Assembly: GCA_022559845.1 (NCBI GenBank)
Contig: CM040117.1
Coordinates: 150,044,732-150,108,731, forward strand
From: Amorphophallus konjac
Lineage: Eukaryota > Streptophyta > Magnoliopsida > Alismatales > Araceae
Reading direction: 5' to 3'
Length of the DNA stretch: 64,000 nt
Below are positions 22,392 to 34,016 of the stretch, piece by piece (the first letter of the stretch is position 1; each line of letters starts with the position of its first letter). Made by a program: the position numbers and the translations under genes. The notes below the pieces were generated by a model. That model was not told the origin of the DNA and did no database searches. It worked only from the letters and a program-made list of their open reading frames with translations.

Positions 22392-24684
22392 AGTCATTAG
22401 ATGTCTGCATGAAATAAGTGATTGATTGATATTGATTAATTGTGTATTTTGCATATCCACTGTTCAGTCTGATTACATGTTAGGCATCTCGGTATAGTTT
22501 GTTGGTTGCACTTTAGCTCATAAGCATTGTAGGGATCAAGGTCCGTGCAGACCTCATCAATGTGCATTTCAAGGCAAATGCACTCACTTACGTTCAACAC
22601 ATTATGTTGATGCATACTCTTGGTTCAGCAGGCTAAGTCAGTGCTCTTCGGTGTTTAAGTCTGTGCAGGGTCATGTGTCTAAGGCCAAAGTTCGTGCACA
22701 TCTTAGTTTGACTGCACAGTAAAGTCAGTGCATGTCACTGTTCATGAGCATTTAGTTCTGTACATTCAAGTTCGTGCACTCTGCCTTGGCAGATGTAAGT
22801 AGGTACACTCCGTGTCTCGGTGCAAGTTTTGCACTTCACATAACAAGCGCTGCATCGATGCATCTTTTGTCCAAGGCACATACTTGTTCTGCCTCGGTGC
22901 AAGTCTTTGATGGGAAGCGAAGCAAAGTCAGTGCAATGATCTGTTAAGGCACACGGTCGGTGCAACTTTTGATATTAGAGGAGATATGGTCGGTGCAACC
23001 CTTCTCCCGTCAGCAAACACACTCGGTGCAACATTTGACTTCAAGGATGTGGTCGGTACAACCTTTATTCTGTCAGCAAACAAAATCAGTGCAAGCTTCA
23101 TACGCACAAGATCTGTGTGGGCTCCAAGTCAGTGCATATAGTTGCTCGTGTGAAACAAGGTCTGAGCATACAGGACAAAGTATGTGCAACATTGCAAGGT
23201 CGATGCAAATGGGGATCCAAGGTCCGTGTAGGTAAATAACCTTTGGCAACGATGTCTGTGCAGTTGAAGATGCTGCCTACACAAACCATCGTCTGGCAAA
23301 GAAGTCCAAATGGTCAAAGCTTTTCAAGCCAGCTGGGGGTACATGAAGTCATTAGCAGCAGCAGTAGAGGTAGGTCTGAGCATCAAGCATTTCAGTAAAC
23401 ACCTTAATGCTAGCTGTAACTCTCTAGGCACATGAGCTCGAATTAAAGCAGGGACGTGATTCAAGAAGAATGGCATGTGGAATCCGTTAGCACAGTGTTA
23501 GACACGTTATCCGAGGAGCCCTTGTCAGAGATATTCTTTTTCCCTCTGCCACGTGGACCAATAGAAGAAAAGGATACAGAAGCCCTTTATCCAAGCTACT
23601 TCCGGAGGCTCTGCTTAGCATATAAAAGGAGAGGTTCTTCCTTCGAAGAAGAGAATATAGAGAATTCACAAGGTGAGTACGACAGAATTAGAGGGAGAGC
23701 AGTAGAGAAGAGAAGTGTGAGACGAACAGAAAAGAGAAGAATAGAATGCAGTAGTGTGAGAGTGTTGAAAAATAGAGAGTTCGAGAAAGAAAAGAGTTAG
23801 TGAAGCTGCTGAAGCAAAATGACGATCTGCTATCTGTTGGCTTCTGGATCAGATCCAGACCAATTTGCTCCTGCGAGAGCTACATTTTTATGCTTTATTT
23901 CCAGCTTTTTGTAGCTGAATTTTCTCATACTTATTTTTTCTTTTCAACTGTATTTTTCGATTCTCTAGTTTAAGGTCGGGGTTCCTCCTGTGGACTCAGG
24001 AGAAGACAGACTTGGATCTCTGGTTGCTAGTGATTGGGTGTCGCTAGGTTCCCTCTGGGTTGGAGGATGGGAAGATTGGTCCTCCGGTTAGCAAGTGACT
24101 GGGTGTCTCTTGTGGTTTCCCTCTGGTTTGGAAGAAGAGAGACTTGGGTCTCTAGTTGCTAGTGACTGGGTGTCACTAGTGGTTCCTTCCGGGTTGGAAG
24201 AAGAGAGGAGTGTGGTCCTCTAGTTCAAGCTGTTAGGCAGCGTTTGTAGGCAAGCTGTGATGCCCAGCGGTTTCAAGCTGTTTGGCAGCGGTAAGCCACA
24301 CTCTGGTTAGAGTGTGGGGTGGACATAGGTCTGTGGACCGAACCACCTAAAAATTCTGGTGCATTGTGATTTGCTGTGAGTACATATTCCATATCTTCTT
24401 TCGCCACTTCTCAGGTTTCTTGGGCACTCCATATCTGTATATGTGATTTTTGCTTGGATTCGTTTTAACTGATAAGTGTATGACAGAACGTTTAGCAGAA
24501 GCATTTGCTTCTTAGTGTTTATCGTGGTAAGTTCATTTGAGAGCTAAGCTGTCGGATTTTTGAGTGAGAAAGCTTAGTAGTCCCATGAGACTACATTGAA
24601 TCGAGGCAAAAGTTTTATTCCGCAATAGTTTTTGAACGGGGATTCATTCACCCCCAGTCTGAATCTGTGCCTTGTACCCCAACA
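22353..24684 (+). repeat. 3' LTR of element B
   Basis: 2332 bases from TGTTGTGCCCATG to CCCCAACA. It holds the motif array (22525-23260), G-boxes, TATA at 23621, a purine-rich leader and the hairpin train, in the same order as C and D. It is followed by TATTG and sequence matching the LTR of element E. Confidence 0.9.
22525..23260 (+). repeat. U3 motif array of element B (GTCRGTGCA type)
   Basis: About 18 copies of a 10-12 base motif, such as AAGTCAGTGCA, AAGTTCGTGCA and GGTCGGTGCAAC, about 25-45 bases apart. The sequences between copies are unrelated. All point the same way. The core is a variant of the AAGTCTRTACA motif in C and D and is nearly identical to the motif in the G array (56640-57185). 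Confidence 0.8.
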
Positions 24685-25016
24685 TATTGTCTATCATGCT
24701 GCGTTTGTGAGAATACGGCCGATAGCTAGCTCCAAATTGCTGTGGTTGTGAGTTGTGAGCGCCCGTTCCATAGGCCTAGTCGAGCACCGAGCCCGAACTG
24801 GAAACCCCTAGGCGACAGTGGTTCCTTAACCGCTGCGATCCGACGTTTCCATCGCAAGGGACGATCGTCGGGATAGTTAGAGTTTTTGTTGAGAGACGTC
24901 TCCACCCGGAGAACTCTACGGTAGTCAGCCGCTTGGCTTACCTTAGTGTGCTAGTGCTGGCCGCACTTTGAGTCGGTCGTACGTCTTAGCCTGGTTGCGT
25001 CACCCGTCCAGCATCA
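24685..25016 (+). repeat. 5' LTR fragment and primer site of element E
   Basis: Matches 29205-29537 closely and ends in AGCATCA. ATTGGTATCAGAGCG (25018-25032) follows and is the initiator tRNA-Met primer site. Confidence 0.85.
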
Positions 25017-25241
25017 AATTGGTATCAGAGCGAAGTTAAGTCTAGGGTTGTCAAGTCTTAGGTGTTGCATTTGCATTCCTCTATTCGGTATATCAAAAGG
25101 TGTTCCCGGAATATTAGGTTACACCTATTGGGAAGGTTGCACACTTGCGTGAGTTCGGTCTTCGGATCATACCTCCGCCCCGTACCAGATATTAGTTAAG
25201 TCTAGGTTCCTCAGTTTGCATTATTTAGTGCATTCCAACCT

Positions 25242-26801
25242 TTGTGTCGTTGCATGCCCACCCAGCGAGGTACCCAATACCATCGCCCCGCGTCTATGGC
25301 AAACCCACGGGATGCCGCCTTGGGAGACTTTCACTCCTTGCATGAGGTGATGATGGCCATCATGGCCCGGTTGGACCAGTCCGAGGCTACCTTTCGAAGC
25401 TTCTCCGACAATATGGATGGTCGTCTTAGGGTTATGGAGGAACGTATGGAGTCATCCGACAAATCTGTCCAAGGTCTGGTTGGACGGTTGGATAGATTGT
25501 CACACGGGGACCCTCCTGGAGCGGCCCAGGGCCCACCCACACCTGCTCCCGCGGTGGCCCAAGTCCAAATCGCTCCCAAGGCCCAGGTCCAACCCGCTCC
25601 CATGGCACAGGAGCAGCCTGCACATGCTCCTCAGCCCGCCCCTCACTGAGCCATCGAACCACAACATCGTGACCTTGGTCTAGAGTAGTATGGGTTTGAT
25701 AATGCTTATGAGGGGTATGGCCGACGCCATCGTGGCTTTCATCAGCCAAGGGATGAAGAGGACGATAGAGTCCTTCGGACCGTGCAAGCAGACCCTCCCA
25801 TATTTGACGGGCCCTTGGACCCGAAGGTCTATCTTGATTGGGAGGCCGGCATGGACCAGTACTTCGAGTGGTTCAAGATGACGGATCACCGGAGAGTCAA
25901 TTTCGTGAAAATGAAGCTGTTAGGGCAAGCACAAACTTACTGGCGCAATGTGGAGAGCTTGCTATATCAGCGTCGGGAGTCCCAGGTTGAGTCTTGGGAT
26001 GAGATGAAGGATAGACTTAGAACTAAGTATCTTCCTCCCACGTACCGTCAAAGGCTCATTGATAGGTGGCAGAATCTCAACCAAGGGGACCGGTCCGTGT
26101 CCGAGTACATTGCAGAGTTTGATGAATATTTTTTGCGATGTGACATCTCGGAAGAGAGCACGATGCCTGTTTCCTGCTTCCGTCATGGTCTGCGGCCCCA
26201 CTTTCAGTATGAACTCTTTCGTCGCAATGTGACCACCTTGGAGGCCGCATATCAGGTTGCTCTCGAGTTAGAGCAGTTTGAGTCAGAGTTTGCTCCCGTC
26301 CAGCGACCGGGGACCATCCATCAACGTGGGTTCGACTCTCATACCACGCTCAGTTCCTATAGTCGATTTCCAGTAGTTTGTCCTCCGAAACCCCCTCGCC
26401 AGGACCCCACTGCTCTCGGACCTCGCTCTCTCCCTCCAAGGGACCCTCCCCCTCGCCAGCAAGCATCATTCCCCACTTCTCGCCCTTAGCAGCCCACATT
26501 GCCTGCCCGACCTCCGTTCCCACCACTCCCGGCCCATCGAGATGACAAGGGAAAGGGGCCAATGACTGGTGGAGCATCTTCTAGCACAGGGTCACGTGAC
26601 CAGTGCTATAGGTGTGGTGGGATTGGCCACTTTGCGGCCAAGTGTCCCACTCGGGACTCGTTGGTTATTTCGGACACTCTAGCCCACGACCCGACACCGG
26701 AGCTAGTGACGATCAGCTAGGAGCCGGATCTAGAACTCGCGGAGGAGTTCTTTGAGGAGCTTTTAGAAGAGCACGTTGCCATCCTGGGTACTCAGCCCTA
26801 G
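25242..26801 (+). pseudogene. gag: gag of element E, with stops
   Basis: One frame from about 25242 to 26801. The start is uncertain: ATG 25242 or the later ATG at MANPRDAALGDFH. It has a proline/glutamine-rich segment, then a retrotransposon gag core: PPIFDGPLDPKVYLDWEAGM, LLGQAQTYW, WDEMKDRLRTKYLPPTYRQR and VSEYIAEFDEY, followed by a proline-rich linker and one zinc knuckle, CYRCGGIGHFAAKC (about 26610). Stops occur at 25647, 25682, 26487, 26718 and 26799. Gag is followed directly by non-coding sequence and then the integrase end, so the deletion removed the pol core. Confidence 0.88.
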
Positions 26802-27077
26802 GACAATGTGCAATTGGGTGTGATCCTCCCAAACCTCTGAACCCCCATTAAGAAGTCAGTAGGTACATGTTAGATGTCTAGGAGTCCCAAACTATGGGTG
26901 GCGTCATTTGTATGCGAGTGTTACTTATGGTTGTCTAGGTTTGTCTAAGGTCATGTATGAGTCAGATTTACTTATACAGTTTGTTTGTTGTGCATTTGGA
27001 GTTTGCATAAAGTTGTGTCCCAATAAAAGGCCAGCCATGCACGTATATGGGGTGAGCTGCTACACGCCGCCACGCCC

Positions 27078-27535
27078 GTGAGTTCTGAAAGGGAGAGTAC
27101 GTCATGATCAGGGCCATACCTGAATGGTTTTCCCTTGGAAATCGTAAAGAAACTCTGGGCCCACGATGCTAGCCCTTTTCGAGTCGTGAAACAAGTGTGT
27201 TCGAATGCGTACGTTATTAAACTACCAGTCGACGATGGTGTCAGTTCGACATTCAATGTTTCAGGTCTGGTAGCATATCGAAACCCGCGGTGATCCCTAG
27301 TGAGTTTTTGGGCTTTCTCCTCATATTGTGAGTGGCACACCATCCGCCTCTTTAAGCCTCAGCGCAAGCATATAGATTGTATACTGGATGAGCAGGTGAA
27401 CACCACCCGGAATGGAGCCTATCGACGCTTCTTAGTGCGTTGGAGAGGATGCCCGCGCCAGATGATGCCTAGATCACACAGAGAGCTCAAGCCTCGAGAC
27501 CCTTACTCGAGGGGGTCGAGTTTCTCCCACCTGGG
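27078..27535 (+). pseudogene. Integrase C-terminus and chromodomain of element E
   Basis: Remnant of the end of a chromovirus pol: GEYVMIR-like EYVMIRAIPEWFS, then after a frameshift VCSNAYVIKLP and SSTFNVSGLVAYRNP (the usual integrase tail). Then comes the chromodomain core CILDEQVNTTRNGAYRRFLV followed by RWRGCP. A further frame change follows. The N-terminal three quarters of pol are missing. The chromodomain is known in this clade to guide integration to particular chromatin. Confidence 0.8.
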
Positions 27536-27542
27536 GAGAATT

Positions 27543-29537
27543 TGTGCAGTCACACGCCGCAATACACGTCGGTGGACGAGGACACACCGGATCCCCGATA
27601 GCTCGAGGAGGTCGTGGACACGTCAACCAAGTTATCACCTTTGTTTCACATTTTTGGCCTTATTGGGCCCTATTTAGAACTTGTGGACAATTAGTGGGTT
27701 GTAATAGTGTGTAAGGGTTAATGGGCCTATGATCTTGTAATGGGCTAGATTTGTGGGCTAGAGTCATTGGACTTTTCTATTTTCTATTGGGCTTTAAATG
27801 GGCCAAGTGTGAAAAGGCCCATGGGCTAGGTGTGAAAGGGACATGGGAGACTAATGTGAATGGGTGTGAACGGGTCTAAGGAATGGAGGCTTGGAAGGTT
27901 GAATGGGAGGAAGGGGGCGCCCCTTTCTTGGTCCAGGAGGGAGGCAGCCACCTACCTTGACCACCCCTCCCCTTATTTTTCAAATTTTGGTAGCCTCTTG
28001 TTCCCCCGTTGGTCTCCCTCTCTCCCCATTAGTCAAGGGGGCGCACCCCCCTCTCTCTCCTCCCTCCTCCACCTCCCATCCTCTCCCTAGGGTTTCCCCT
28101 CCCCTATATATCATCTCTTGTAAACATATTTCAAAGTTTAATGAAGAAATTTTGAGAGAAAATTATGTAAGAGAGTGATTCTCTTTTCCCCTCTTTGGTA
28201 TGATGCCCTAGACCCCAATCATGTTACGGAATTCTCTTGGCGTGTGACTCACCCCCCTTATCATCCCCATCCTATTCGTATCTAGTTCTGGGAATTTTAT
28301 CAGTGAAGATTCTACGAGTTAGGAAGAGGTGGGCGCTGGTTTCGCCTTGATCGGAGCTCTGGATCACTGGCAACAATTCTGCTCGTGAAGTCGCGCTAGT
28401 CTGCTCGAGCCTGTTGTCCAGATCCTCAACTTCCTGATCCCAAATTTCTACGGATCTACTCCCAAGCTCTTTGGATCTGAGATTCTGAGTGGTCATAGAA
28501 TTTTTTGTCCTCTTCGCGTTGCCGCCGAGCTCGTGTTGTTCTAAGGTCTGTGCTGGTCGTGGCGAGGATTTTCGTAGGACTACGTCGACCACCCTGTGCA
28601 GATCCGACCCAGAGGCAGATGCAACTTACAAAAGCCACCCCGTGAGTCTTCCTCTGGGCGTCACCAACGATCTCCAATAAGAAGCAATCCACTCCAACAC
28701 CGGAGCGATTTTTCCCATAATTTTTAGCTTTCATGTGCAGTTCTGTGCGAGTAGAACCTGAGGTTGAGTACAGTTGCTGCCACGCCTATATCTGATCATA
28801 TCTGATCACGTCGTTCGGACCGAGCATTCTTCCTCTTGTCGCCAACATTCTCCAACAAACGGCACCCCGGTCGGACGTCGGATCTTGGCATACCGGCCTT
28901 CGCAAGTCTGCTACGCCGGGTGACCTACACGGGCAGAACTTAGTCGGCTTCCAATCGACTCACCCGATCGGCCCCGACTCGCCTCCCTTGCCTCCTGCTA
29001 GTGCGGCCCATCAACCCAAATTCCAGCAGTCTCGAAAGTGTGATTGTAGCCCTTTACCTCCCTGCGTGGAGTGGGCATCGGTTCTGAAATTGTATAGTTA
29101 ACAATTGTGTGTATCGGGGTTGTTCGGATTTGGCCGGGATTTCTTCCCCACGCGCTAGTCGTGGAGATATGCATCTCGTTCCACACTCACATTGCTAATT
29201 TAGTATATTGTCTATCATGCTGCATTTGTGAGAAAAGGGCCGATATCTAGCTCCAAATTGCCATGGTTGTGAGTTGTGAGTGCCCGTCCTATAGGCCCAG
29301 TCGAGCACCGAGCCCGAACTGGAAACTCCTAGGCGACAGTGGTTCCTTAACCGCTGCAATCCCACGTTTTCCTCGCAAGGGACGATCGCCGGGCTAGTTA
29401 GAGTTTCTGTTGAGAGACGTCTCCGCCCGGAGAACGCCACGGTAGTCAGCCGCTTGGCTTACCTTAGTGTGCTAGTGCTGGCCGCACTTTGAGTCGGTTG
29501 TACGTCTTAGCCCGGTCACGTCACCCGTCCGACATCA
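27543..29537 (+). repeat. 3' LTR of element E (left edge uncertain)
   Basis: The right end is fixed at GACATCA by alignment with the 5' fragment. The left edge is placed at TGTGCAG after the purine tract CTGGGGAGAA, but it could lie up to ~140 bases further right. It contains a TATA box (CCCTATATATC near 28103) and GC-rich U5 sequence. No real gene. Confidence 0.6.
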
Positions 29538-31010
29538 ACAAATATGAAGCACGCAAGGAAAAATATTTGTGTGCAAAGGCTAGAAGAACAGATTTCTGAA
29601 CCTCAACATGAAAATTGAGTGGCATCTAAAGACACTGATAAAAAATTCCTTTAGGGTTGCATAAAAACTCTGAAATAAATACTCAAACCATAAGCCCCAT
29701 AGGACAAACAATGCCCTCAATATTTAGTTGTACATTGATCTAAGATGCAGTGTACTCTTATCTATTTTGTCTCAAACAAATAGAAAAATATTTTAAGAAA
29801 GGGAAATAATTACACTCTTCCACATAATGATAGAATACAAAAATACTTAGAAGAGTTATCATAAAGCAACACAAATCACTTAAATAATACAATGTCTTGC
29901 CTTCATCAGAAAGATTTTGCCCATTAGCTAAAACGTCAAAAGAAGAAACATTAGTGATAGAAAGAAATTTAAATAAAGCCTAAAAGAATTGGCACAATAT
30001 CTTTTAAAAATAGATATGGGTGAAATCCTATTATCTCCTAACATATGCGGAAGACCATAAAAATCAATAAGGAGACCAACAAGTATTCTGATATAACTAA
30101 GGTATGCAAAAAAGATCTGTTATTTTAAGATCACAACGGACTTAAGCAAAAAAATAAAGTCTAACTGAAGTAGGCGCAACTCCTGCTACTTCAATATCTT
30201 AAAAGAGATAGGTGAAAGGTAGACAATTGCATGGGAGAACTTCCGCCTATCTTAGGAAAATGATAGAAGGAAAAGCATCATTCTCTAAACAAAAAGATAA
30301 GTGGTATATCACTTATCCTAAAAGGGAATAACATTTGTATAAACATGCTCTAGGCGGAAATACGCCTATCCAGTAAAGAGGACAAAACATCTCGAAGAAG
30401 TTGAGATGCGTGTCCACTCCCAATTAATAATCTGCAACTGCTTGAATAGCAAAAGAATAAAATTAGAATTATAAAGTATTTTTTCAAAAGAAGCCATTAT
30501 ATATGGGTATGGTCTTACATATAAAGTTATGTTGACCAACCCATCTCTTGCATTTAATGCCAAGTATCAATTGGGATATTTCTGCAGAAACGTGTATAAC
30601 TTACGGCTACATTAAATGCTTAATAATCATTACAGACATACGTAGTATTATAGTACAATATATATATTGATATACTTCACTACGTGTTTTTCAGGCATGT
30701 TGAACACATTCAAATTTTCCTCCCTATCTCACATCATATTCAAAAGTCTGCTTAGGAAGATTTGTTTGGTAATATGCAGGTGATATGATCGAGGGAAGAT
30801 AGAAAAATCAACATGAAGAAATAAAAAACTACGTAGCTCAGAGATCTTATTCTACTCAGAAGAACAAGAAACACAGTTCAAGATAGAAGTTGACATGGAC
30901 TCAACGGTCAGAAGATCAAGACTCAGGAGTCACAGCAAATCTCTCAAAGTTGAGTACTGAGATCGGACCGTTGGATGAATTTGTGTCTAATAGATATATC
31001 ATCTTTATCC

Positions 31011-31018
31011 TATAAATA
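31011..31018 (+). promoter_or_regulatory. TATA box of the solo LTR
   Basis: TATAAATA, about 160 bases upstream of the point where element C inserted, so C separates this promoter from the rest of its transcribed LTR. Confidence 0.5.
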
Positions 31019-31389
31019 AGGTGAAGATTGGAGTAAGAAGGAGCAATTAACAAGGAATGAAGTAAAGCAAGAAATAGTAAGTACACTCTCAAAGCACCTT
31101 CTTGCATTCAAGTGATCTCTGTATCAAGCTTTCAGTGCATCCATGATGAGAAGAGTTTCACCGCATTCCGCATTGTTGTGTCCCTGTGATTTTGATGATA
31201 GCAAACACTATAAGTCATCATCTGTTGAGTCTGCATATAAATCTGTTTGTGTTGCATATGAATGTTTCATTGAACATCTTATCTGAAATTACATAACCAA
31301 CGAACAGGCTGAGGCTGTGTGTTGTGTGCATTGGTGCATTTCATAATTGTTGATGCATTTCATCATTGCATTTTATCTGGATTGTTTGA

Positions 31390-32770
31390 TGTTAGTCTGT
31401 ACAATGGGTGATGCTTCTATACCCTTTCAGCATAGTCTGTACATCCGTAGACAGCCTGCCTGAACTTTGTTGAATGAAGTCTATACACTTGCCAACATGT
31501 CTCTCATGCGTTATGTCTAAAGTCCATACATTGTCTGGACCCACTCAAGTCCATACATTGTATTGTCTAAACTTTGTTGCATCTAATCTGAACATTTTTC
31601 AGTGAAGTCTATACATCGTCAGTGCATGAGTGTCTTACAAGTCTATACACTATCTAAGTACAGCCATCGTCTCAATCAGCAAGTCTGTACATTGGACTAT
31701 GCTTGCACATCATTGCAGAGTTCAAGTCTGTACATGCATCACTCATCAAGTCTGCACATTCATAGCTGAAATCCATACACTTGCTGCTGGCAAGTCTACA
31801 CATTGCATAGCATGCAAGTGTCCAAGTCTATACATCGCATGGCACAGCATGCGTCTAAGTCTGTACATTCTTCATTGGCCAAGTCTATACATTGTCTGTC
31901 TCACATATGCAAAGTCTGTACAACGCTGCATCACGAAGTAAAGTCTGTACATTGTCCAGTGTCTAAGTGAGTGTGAACATTGCATCGCTAAGTTTATACA
32001 TTGCTCACAGCACACACTAAGTCTGCACATCGTCCCCTTGTTCCAAATCTGTACATTGGCCTTCAAGCTTTCCAAGTCTGTACATTGGCCAAGTGTCTTG
32101 TGATTTGAAGCTTTATCAAGTCTATACATTCGTTTATCAAAGTCTATACATTGCATCATGTTTCAAAGTCTATACATCGCTGTGCATTCCTTGATTTCAA
32201 AGTCTGTACACTCTGGTTGCTTCATAGCAAGTCTGCACATCCCGCTTGCACTAAGTCTGTACATGGTCCTGGCGCTCGCAAGTCTGTACATTGATTTGGC
32301 GCTCGCAAAGTCTGTACACCGGTGTGGCGCTCACAGAGTCTTGCTGCGTCTATGTGCTAGTCCATGCATTGTCAAGTCTATACAGCGTCTCTTAGCGTCG
32401 TGTACATTCAGCATAGAAAGTCTGTACATTCGTTGACAGACTCATGCATAAACAGTAAGATAAAGTCTGTACATTCGGTGATAGCTTGTCTAAGCATCTC
32501 ATGCATTCAATGTGCATACTTTCATTCTGTTTGTGCATCTCCTTCAGAAGTCTGGACAATCCTTTGAGCATTCAAGTCTATACACTCTTGTGTCTGCATT
32601 GCATACACTTCAAGTCTACACACTGGTTGCCTGCATCTCATGCAGTTAAAGTATGTACACTCGTGAATGTAATGTCTGTACATTCATTCTCGCTGTATAT
32701 ACTTTCTCATATGTGCACACTTCAATTGATGCATCAAGTCTGTACAAGCTTAGCTCATTCATCAAGTGAC
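31390..32770 (+). repeat. U3 motif array of element C (AAGTCTRTACATTG)
   Basis: About 40 copies in 1.4 kb, all in the plus orientation. The consensus is AAGTCTGTACATTG or AAGTCTATACATTG, with C/T and A/G variants (AAGTCCATACATTG, AAGTCTGCACATCG, AAGTCTACACATTG). Copies are mostly 20-45 bases apart, and the sequences between them are unrelated. The array lies upstream of TATA, so it is in U3 and would also be in the 3' end of the genomic RNA. It is repeated in the 3' LTR (39066-40445). Confidence 0.9.
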
Positions 32771-32873
32771 TCGATGTATATACTTTCTCATATTCTTTCC
32801 TGTCAGATAAATTAACTTGCACTGATAGTTAATCTGTTCTAACAGGACTGCTGATTCGAGGAGGTTAATGATG

Positions 32874-32981
32874 CACGTGATCCAAGAATAGGAGATGGCC
32901 CTGATCGTGCCACGTGGACTGAACCTTCTGGGCGGGAATCATCGAGAGCACACGCCCTAGCTGCTTGCTGCTGCTATAAAA
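32874..32981 (+). promoter_or_regulatory. G-boxes and TATA box of the element C LTR
   Basis: CACGTG at 32874 (in GCACGTGATCCAAGAA) and at 32911 (in GCCACGTGG) precede CTGCTATAAAAGGAAGG, with TATAAAA at 32975-32981. A GGGCGGGAA and a CACACGCCCTAGCTGC block lie between them and are shared with D. The 3' LTR copy has TATAAAA at 40641. Purine-rich leader sequence starts about 30 bases after TATA. Confidence 0.75.
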
Positions 32982-33317
32982 GGAAGGCTTCTTCCTCAGA
33001 AGAAGGCTGATCGTGAAAAAAGAGAAGCAGATAGAGAAAGAGAGTGATCGAGATAGAAGGAAAGAGCTGCAGTAGTAGGAAAAGAAGAGACAGAGAGAGC
33101 CTGCGAAAGAGAAGAAAAAGAAGAGTGAGAAGAAGAGAGAGCTAGAGTAAAAGAAGCTTCAACTGAAGATCAGTTTCTGCTGGACCGTGGATCAAATCCA
33201 GGCCAGCCAGCTCCTGCGAGAGCCACATTTTGATTTTATATTTCCAGCTTTTAGTTGCTGTATTTTCTTTTATTGTTTTCTTTTCAAGCTGAACATTGTT
33301 CTTCCGATTCTCTGGTT

Positions 33318-33765
33318 GGAGATCGGGTTCCTCCTGTGGACTCAGGAGAAGGGAGACTGTGTCTCCGGTCTGCAAGTGACTGAGTGTCGCTTGTGAGTTC
33401 CCTCTAGTTTCAGAGGAAGGGAGTCCTTGACTCTGGTTGCAGGTAGTGGTTGCTACCTGTGTGTTCCCTCCTTGTCTGGAGGAAGAGAGACCTAGTCTCT
33501 GGTCGCAAGTGGCTGGGAGTCACTTGTGGTTCCCTCTGGCTTTCAGAGGAAGGGAGACTTAGGTCTCCGGTTGCTAGTGACTGTGTGTCACTAGTGGGTT
33601 CCCTCCGGTCTGGAGGAAGAGGGGAGGCTGTTCCCCTGGTCAAGCTGTGTGGCAGCAACTTGTTTGCAGACTGAGTCTGCTTTCTAGCTGATTGCTAGTG
33701 GAAGCCTCACTCCGGTTGGGAGTGAGGGGTGGACGTAGGTCTGTGGACCGAACCACCTAAAAAAT
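33318..33765 (+). other. Hairpin train in R/U5 of element C
   Basis: About a dozen consecutive short inverted repeats: CTCCTGTGGACTCAGGAG, GGAGACTGTGTCTCC, CAAGTGACTG...CGCTTG, CCCTCTAG...AGAGGAAGGG, GAGTCCTTGACTC, AGGTAGTGGTTGCTACCT, GAGACCTAGTCTC, CAAGTGGCTG...CACTTG, GGAGACTTAGGTCTCC, CTAGTGACTG...CACTAG and CCCTCCGG...GGAGG. The train ends with CTCACTCCGGTTGGGAGTGAG and GGACGTAGGTCTGTGGACC. Repeated in the 3' LTR (40995-41430). Confidence 0.8.
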
Positions 33766-34001
33766 CCCTTGTGCAGTGGTTTGTTTGATTGCTTGCTTCC
33801 GCTAGATGCATGCTAGGACCGTGATCTGATTGATTATTCATGTCCTAGAGTTTAATTGGGTTTGCATCTTTTATGTTTGAGCAATTGTCCACTGATCTTG
33901 TGCTTATCATTTCATACGAATTTTAAATTGGTCAAAACTCTTTAGAAGATCCATTCACCCCCCCTCTGGATCTGTGTTTATCTATCACACCTAACTATCA
34001 A

Positions 34002-34016
34002 TTGGTATCAGAGCGG
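34002..34016 (+). other. Primer binding site of element C
   Basis: TTGGTATCAGAGCGG one base after the LTR end, matching initiator tRNA-Met as in Sirevirus and many other copia elements. Confidence 0.88.

Larger units (their letters stand above)
15439..24684 (+). mobile_element. Element B: gag-only Sirevirus-like copia element
   Basis: Ty1/copia-related element with a truncated 5' LTR (15439-16947), primer site, one broken gag frame, about 2.7 kb of non-coding DNA, polypurine tract and a complete 3' LTR (22353-24684). No protease, integrase or RT sequence is visible. The left end is lost at the junction with element A. On the right, TATTG after the LTR end is the expected target copy in the LTR of element E. 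Gag features, multiple GGGGGAG tracts and the LTR plan tie it to elements C and D. Confidence 0.85.
24685..29537 (+). mobile_element. Element E: internally deleted Ty3/gypsy chromovirus
   Basis: A chromovirus remnant with a 5' LTR fragment (24685-25016), primer site, gag, the very end of integrase with a chromodomain, and a 3' LTR ending at 29537. Protease, RT, RNase H and most of integrase are absent, about 3 kb in a normal element. The 5' LTR begins inside the LTR because element B inserted there; TATTG is the shared target sequence. Confidence 0.85.
31174..34000 (+). repeat. 5' LTR of element C
   Basis: 2827 bases, TGTTGTGTCCC...CTAACTATCA. In order it has the polypurine-stem partner TTTTGATGATAGCAAACAC, the motif array, G-boxes, TATA, a purine-rich leader, the conserved CTCCTGCGAGAGC core, the hairpin train and a U5 end CCATTCACCCCCCCTCTGG. 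Confidence 0.95.

Noticed and set aside
28272..28734. Minus-strand frames in the E 3' LTR
   Set aside because: Inside LTR U5 sequence, no family motif, probably chance open frames in GC-richer DNA.
29570..31173. Endogenous pararetrovirus promoter (TATAAATAAGG and leader)
   Set aside because: No viral coding sequence nearby; the target duplication and the copia-like end at 42264 fit a solo LTR better.
31390..32770. CRISPR-like look: short repeats with unlike spacers
   Set aside because: Plant nuclear DNA inside an LTR; repeats vary, spacing is irregular and no cas genes are present.
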